From contig JADHRH010000007.1 in NCBI GenBank assembly GCA_016777545.1, positions 1 to 16,909 on the forward strand: a DNA stretch of 16,909 bases, read 5' to 3'. The position numbers were made by a program, and so were the translations under genes. The notes under the pieces are model-generated. The model did no database searches and was not told the origin of the DNA. It worked only from the letters and a program-made list of their open reading frames with translations. This document shows, piece after piece, positions 13,374 through 16,909 of the stretch (positions within the stretch are counted from its first letter, which is position 1; each line of letters opens with the position of its first letter). This DNA comes from Candidatus Pelagibacter sp. Lineage in GTDB: Bacteria > Pseudomonadota > Alphaproteobacteria > Pelagibacterales > Pelagibacteraceae.

Positions 13374-14819
13374 ATGAAAGTAACAGTAGAGAATATAAAA
13401 GGTTTAAATAAGGACATTAAAGTTTTCATAGATAAAAAAACTATGAGTACTCATATGGACGCAAAGTATGAAGAAATTAAAGGGACTGTTAATTTAAAAG
13501 GCTTTAGACCAGGAAAAGTTCCCAAAGAAATTCTTAAAAGACAATTTGGCCAAGCAATTTTTAGTGAGGTTTTAGACAAGGTTTTAAAAGAAACATCCAC
13601 CAAGGCATTAGAGGATAATAAAATAAAACCAGCAGGCCAACCAAAACTTGATTTAAAAACCTATGGAGAAGATAAGGATTTAGAATATGTGATTTCTGTA
13701 ACAGAACTTCCAAAAGTTGAACTTAAGTCTGTTGAAAATATAAAATTTGATGAATATTCAGTTAAAATTGATAATTCAGAAACAGATAAGAGAATTAATG
13801 AAATCGCCAAAAGTCAGAATAACTTTAAAGATGTTGCTGATGAAACAAAAGCTTTAAAAGAAAATTTGGTTATTTTTGATTATAAAGCAACAATTGACGG
13901 TAAAGAATTTACTGGTGGTGAAGGTAAAAATACTCAATTAATACTTGGAAAAGATTTATTTATTAAAGGATTTGATGACCAATTAATTGGTGTCAAAAAA
14001 AACGATGAAAAAGTTGTAGAGGCTACACTACCTGAAAATTACCCTCATAAAGAATTTGCTAATAAAAAAGCTAGTTTTACATGTAAGATTATATCTGTAA
14101 GAAAATCTGAAGAAGTAAAAATAAATGACGAATTTGCAAAAAATTTAGGAGCTAAAGACTTAGCTGATTTAAAAATTTTAGTATCTAAGCAAATTAATGA
14201 TGAATATAAAAATTCTTTAGGTAGGTTGGCTAAAACACAAATTCTTAAAGAAATTGAAAATTTTAAAGTCGACGAAATTCCTGAAAATCTTTTAGAAGAA
14301 GAGGTTAAAATCTTATCACAAGGCATGAGTGAGGAAGACTCTAAAAAAAGTAGAAAAAAATTTGAAGAAATAGCTAAAAAAAGAATTAAAGTTGGATTAA
14401 TCTTGAATGAGTTTGGTGAGCAAAACAAAATTAAAGTTACAGAGCAAGAAATACAAGCCGAGGTACAAAAACAACTTAGAATGATGCCAGGTCAAGAAAA
14501 AATGGTTATGGAATTTTATCAAAAAAATCCATCAGCTTTGGCTAGCTTAAGAGGAACAGTATATGAAGAAAAAATAATTGATGTAATTAAATCAAAAGCA
14601 AAACCTAATAAAAAAGAAATAAGCAAAGACGAAGCTGAAAAAATACTAAAAGAACATCAAAAACAAGAGCATGATCATAATCACGATCATGATCAGGAAG
14701 ATTCACAAAAAAAAGCAGCACCCAAAAAAGCTGCACCAAAAAAAGCTGCACCAAAAAAAGCAGCAACTAAGCCCACAAAAACAAAAAAAGCTGCACCAAA
14801 AAAAGTTAGCAAAAAGTAA
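13374..14819 (+). CDS. tig: Trigger factor with an unusual C-terminal His/Asp and Lys-Ala-Pro tail
   Basis: The protein has 481 residues from the ATG at 13374. A longer frame from 13329 would start inside tRNA-Leu and is rejected. With this start the ribosome-docking signature GFRPGK falls at residues 43-48, the same numbering as in E. coli. The central peptidyl-prolyl isomerase (FKBP-like) domain spans roughly 155-240 and the helical chaperone arms follow (about 240-425). Trigger factor sits at the ribosome exit and shields nascent chains. The C-terminus is odd: HDHNHDHD at 433-440 can bind metal, and residues 446-481 are KKAAP-type repeats like a histone H1 tail, not part of the normal fold. 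It is co-oriented with clpP and clpX, 32 bp upstream of clpP. Confidence 0.95.
   Translation: MKVTVENIKGLNKDIKVFIDKKTMSTHMDAKYEEIKGTVNLKGFRPGKVPKEILKRQFGQAIFSEVLDKVLKETSTKALEDNKIKPAGQPKLDLKTYGEDKDLEYVISVTELPKVELKSVENIKFDEYSVKIDNSETDKRINEIAKSQNNFKDVADETKALKENLVIFDYKATIDGKEFTGGEGKNTQLILGKDLFIKGFDDQLIGVKKNDEKVVEATLPENYPHKEFANKKASFTCKIISVRKSEEVKINDEFAKNLGAKDLADLKILVSKQINDEYKNSLGRLAKTQILKEIENFKVDEIPENLLEEEVKILSQGMSEEDSKKSRKKFEEIAKKRIKVGLILNEFGEQNKIKVTEQEIQAEVQKQLRMMPGQEKMVMEFYQKNPSALASLRGTVYEEKIIDVIKSKAKPNKKEISKDEAEKILKEHQKQEHDHNHDHDQEDSQKKAAPKKAAPKKAAPKKAATKPTKTKKAAPKKVSKK
14709..14798 (+). repeat. 15-bp tandem repeat encoding KKAAP units at the end of tig
   Basis: The unit AAAAAAGCxGCACCx occurs in-frame at 14709, 14724, 14739 and 14754 (last codon changed to ACT). 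After a diverged unit it recurs at 14784. Runs of identical third bases show recent copy changes, so the copy number may vary between strains. Confidence 0.85.
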
Positions 14820-14851
14820 TCACAAGTTGTATAACTGATAAGAATCAACTT

Positions 14852-15463
14852 ATGACAACAAATTTTTCTGATCAAATGAATACATTAGTCCCTATGGTTG
14901 TGGAACAATCTAACAAGGGTGAAAGAGCTTATGATATTTATTCTAGACTTTTAAAAGAAAGAATAATTTTTTTAGTTGGACCAATTAACGATAACGTAGC
15001 GTCTCTTGTTACCGCGCAACTTTTATTTTTAGAATCTGAGGATCCAAAAAAAGAAATTAATTTATATATTAATAGTCCAGGTGGTCTTGTAACTGCTGGT
15101 CTAGGTATTTATGATACTATGCAATACATCAAACCAGATGTTTCAACTTTATGCATTGGGCAGGCTGCTTCAATGGGATCTTTTCTTTTAGCTGCTGGAA
15201 AAAAAGGTAAAAGGTTTTCTCTACCTAATTCTAGAATTATGGTTCACCAACCATCTGCTGGTTTTCAAGGTCAAGCTACAGATATTGAAATTCATGCAAA
15301 TGAAGTCTTGGCACTTAAAAAAAGACTTAATGAAATTTATTCAAAGCACACTGGCAAATCAGTAGAGGATATTAAAAAAGCTCTTGAAAGAGATAATTTT
15401 ATGACCCCTGATATTGCTAAAGACTTTGGTTTAATAGATGAAGTAGTAGAGAACAGATCTTAA
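14852..15463 (+). CDS. clpP: ATP-dependent Clp protease proteolytic subunit
   Basis: This 203-residue ClpP has the full catalytic triad: Ser107 in GQAASMGS, His132 in IMVHQPSAG and Asp181 in ERDNFM. The numbering is offset by 10 from mature E. coli ClpP. The oligomerisation and substrate segment INSPGG is at 73-78. The N-terminal extension of about 14 residues is likely removed autocatalytically. It forms tetradecamers that degrade proteins delivered by ClpX. It follows tig by 32 bp and precedes clpX by 88 bp, the classic order. No clear Shine-Dalgarno site is visible. Confidence 0.98.
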   Translation: MTTNFSDQMNTLVPMVVEQSNKGERAYDIYSRLLKERIIFLVGPINDNVASLVTAQLLFLESEDPKKEINLYINSPGGLVTAGLGIYDTMQYIKPDVSTLCIGQAASMGSFLLAAGKKGKRFSLPNSRIMVHQPSAGFQGQATDIEIHANEVLALKKRLNEIYSKHTGKSVEDIKKALERDNFMTPDIAKDFGLIDEVVENRS

Positions 15464-15473
15464 ACCACAATAT

Positions 15474-15500
15474 CTTGAAAATTGTCAAGTACATACTTGA
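15474..15500. promoter_or_regulatory. Three CTTGA/TCAAG half-sites between clpP and clpX
   Basis: CTTGA (15474-15478), TCAAG (15485-15489) and CTTGA (15496-15500) alternate in orientation at exactly 11-bp steps, one helical turn apart. The second and third make the palindrome TCAAGTA-CA-TACTTGA (15485-15500). They could be a regulator site for clpX. They also form weak RNA hairpins, but no T tract follows, so a terminator is unlikely. Confidence 0.3.
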
Positions 15501-15551
15501 TTAGTATGAGTCATCTATATTAAAGTAACAACATTGATTCGTTTATAAATT

Positions 15552-16820
15552 ATGAGCACAAATAATAAAAATATTCTTTACTGTTCTTTCTGTGGCAAGA
15601 GCCAACATGAAGTTAGAAAATTAATTGCTGGTCCAACAGTTTTTATCTGTGATGAGTGTGTTGAACTTTGTATGGATATTATAAAAGAAGAAAGCAAAGA
15701 CTCATTTGTAAAACATCAAGATGGATTACCATCGCCAAAAGAAATTTGTGCAGTATTAGATGATTATGTAATTGGACAGCCTCATGCAAAAAAAGTTTTG
15801 TCTGTAGCGGTGCATAATCACTACAAAAGATTAAACTATGAAAGCAAGACTAGTAAAACTGTTGAACTTTCAAAATCCAACATTCTACTAGTGGGTCCTA
15901 CAGGTTGTGGTAAAACTTTATTAGCACAAACTTTGGCTAGAATACTTGATGTTCCTTTCACAATGGCTGATGCAACAACTCTTACAGAAGCTGGTTATGT
16001 TGGTGAAGATGTTGAAAACATTATTTTAAAATTATTACAAGCAGCTGATTATAATGTAGAAAAAGCACAACGTGGAATTGTCTACATTGATGAAGTAGAT
16101 AAGATTAGCAGAAAATCTGAGAACCCTTCAATTACAAGAGATGTTTCTGGTGAAGGTGTTCAACAAGCTCTTTTGAAGATTATGGAAGGAACAGTTGCGA
16201 GTGTTCCACCTCAAGGAGGAAGAAAGCACCCTCAACAAGAATTTTTACAAGTTGATACTACAAATATACTATTTATTTGTGGTGGCGCATTTGCTGGTTT
16301 AGATAAAATTATTTCACAAAGAGACAAGGGAACTTCTATTGGTTTTGGTGCAAATGTTAAAAAAACTGATGATAAAAAAACTGGTGAGTGGATGAAAACC
16401 TTAGAACCTGAAGATTTATTGAAATATGGTTTGATACCAGAGTTTATTGGAAGATTACCAATGATAGCTACACTAGAAGATTTAGATGAGAAATCTTTAA
16501 TCAAAATATTACAAGAACCAAAAAATTCTTTAATCAAACAATATCAAGAATTATTTAAATTAGATGGTGCCAAATTAAGTTTTAAAGAAAATGCAGTGAG
16601 AGAAATTGCACAAAAAGCAATCAACAAAAAAACTGGTGCCAGAGGACTGAGATCGATATTAGAAAATATTTTATTAAAAACCATGTATGATTTACCAAGT
16701 CAGGATAACGTTGAAGAAGTGATAGTAGATGCTAGTGCGGCTAAAGGTCTATCGCAACCTATCATTGTTCATTCAAAAAATAATACAAAAACAAAGATGG
16801 ACAAAACATCTGCCGCTTAA
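15552..16820 (+). CDS. clpX: ATP-dependent Clp protease ATP-binding subunit
   Basis: This 422-residue ClpX is complete. The N-terminal C4 zinc finger uses Cys11, Cys14, Cys33 and Cys36. Walker A is GPTGCGKT (115-122) and pore loop 1 is in GYVGED (148-153). Walker B is IVYIDEVD ending at 183, and the RKH loop is at 224-226. The ClpP-docking IGF loop is at 263-265, and sensor 2 is in GARGLRS. It unfolds substrates and feeds them to ClpP. The tail after the AAA+ core ([16 protein letters not shown]) is short and polar. All key residues are present and there is no sign of decay. Confidence 0.98.
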   Translation: MSTNNKNILYCSFCGKSQHEVRKLIAGPTVFICDECVELCMDIIKEESKDSFVKHQDGLPSPKEICAVLDDYVIGQPHAKKVLSVAVHNHYKRLNYESKTSKTVELSKSNILLVGPTGCGKTLLAQTLARILDVPFTMADATTLTEAGYVGEDVENIILKLLQAADYNVEKAQRGIVYIDEVDKISRKSENPSITRDVSGEGVQQALLKIMEGTVASVPPQGGRKHPQQEFLQVDTTNILFICGGAFAGLDKIISQRDKGTSIGFGANVKKTDDKKTGEWMKTLEPEDLLKYGLIPEFIGRLPMIATLEDLDEKSLIKILQEPKNSLIKQYQELFKLDGAKLSFKENAVREIAQKAINKKTGARGLRSILENILLKTMYDLPSQDNVEEVIVDASAAKGLSQPIIVHSKNNTKTKMDKTSAA

Positions 16821-16882
16821 TTCAACGTTAATAACTAATAAATAGCTATTGCAAATTTTTTTTTAATATCCATATTTAGATT

Positions 16883-16909
16883 ATGGATGTTAAAATCGAA
16901 AAACCTTTA
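16883..16909 (+). CDS. Possible start of the next gene, likely lon (first nine codons only)
   Basis: ATG at 16883 opens a frame encoding MDVKIEKPL to the window edge, 62 bp after clpX. In alphaproteobacteria lon commonly follows clpX, and the first residues do not conflict with that, but nine codons cannot identify a protein. The start codon lies inside the right arm of a small hairpin (16868-16888). Confidence 0.3.

Noticed and set aside
14709..14798. Repeats as a CRISPR or mobile element
   Set aside because: Units are 15 bp, in-frame, contiguous without spacers and code for a protein tail.
14693..14875. Minus-strand 60-codon Phe/Ala-rich frame
   Set aside because: It is the antisense of the KKAAP repeat of tig; its apparent hydrophobic pattern is a by-product of the Lys/Ala codons.

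Overview
The window is very AT-rich, gene-dense DNA with tiny or negative intergenic gaps and many TAATG/TGATG stop-start overlaps. It carries a tripartite TRAP transporter and the tRNA-Leu/tig/clpP/clpX block. This combination fits a streamlined marine alphaproteobacterium of the SAR11 (Pelagibacterales) type. That assignment is inference from style and gene content; no search was run.

Left arm (1-3956, minus strand): five genes run leftwards as one tightly packed operon. In order of transcription they are a GMC-family FAD alcohol dehydrogenase, a TerC-family membrane protein, a short-chain dehydrogenase (SDR), a secreted M23 (LytM-type) peptidase, and a 2-keto-4-pentenoate hydratase/FAH-like enzyme cut by the window edge. 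Every junction abuts or overlaps.

Centre-left (4106-9457, plus strand): transcribed divergently from the GMC gene are a TRAP solute-binding protein (dctP), a strong intrinsic terminator, the TRAP membrane subunits (dctQ, dctM), an NCS1-type permease and a second SDR. Together with the left arm this looks like an uptake-and-oxidation island for one or more small organic compounds. The substrate cannot be read from sequence.

Centre (9447-13173): compact housekeeping and hypothetical genes on alternating strands. They include a DUF3047 secreted protein, a YbgC thioesterase, a family 5 (UdgB-type) iron-sulfur uracil-DNA glycosylase, a periplasmic histidine phosphatase, a DUF1289 protein and a secreted protein of unknown function. 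Four very small genes (42, 44, 45 and 56 codons) fill the apparent gaps; three encode hydrophobic, probably membrane, peptides and one a very basic peptide.

Right arm (13174-16909, plus strand): tRNA-Leu(UAG) lies 15 nt upstream of trigger factor (tig), followed by clpP, clpX and what may be the first nine codons of lon. This is the conserved protein-folding and proteolysis block. Its trigger factor has an unusual C-terminal extension: a His/Asp cluster followed by a Lys/Ala/Pro repeat tail.

No phage, insertion sequence, CRISPR or rRNA was seen, and no stretch above 300 bases lacks a gene. I did not find a clearly novel defence or mobile system. The points most worth a second look are the modified trigger factor, the terminator inside the TRAP operon, the dual-transporter catabolic island and the small membrane-protein genes.
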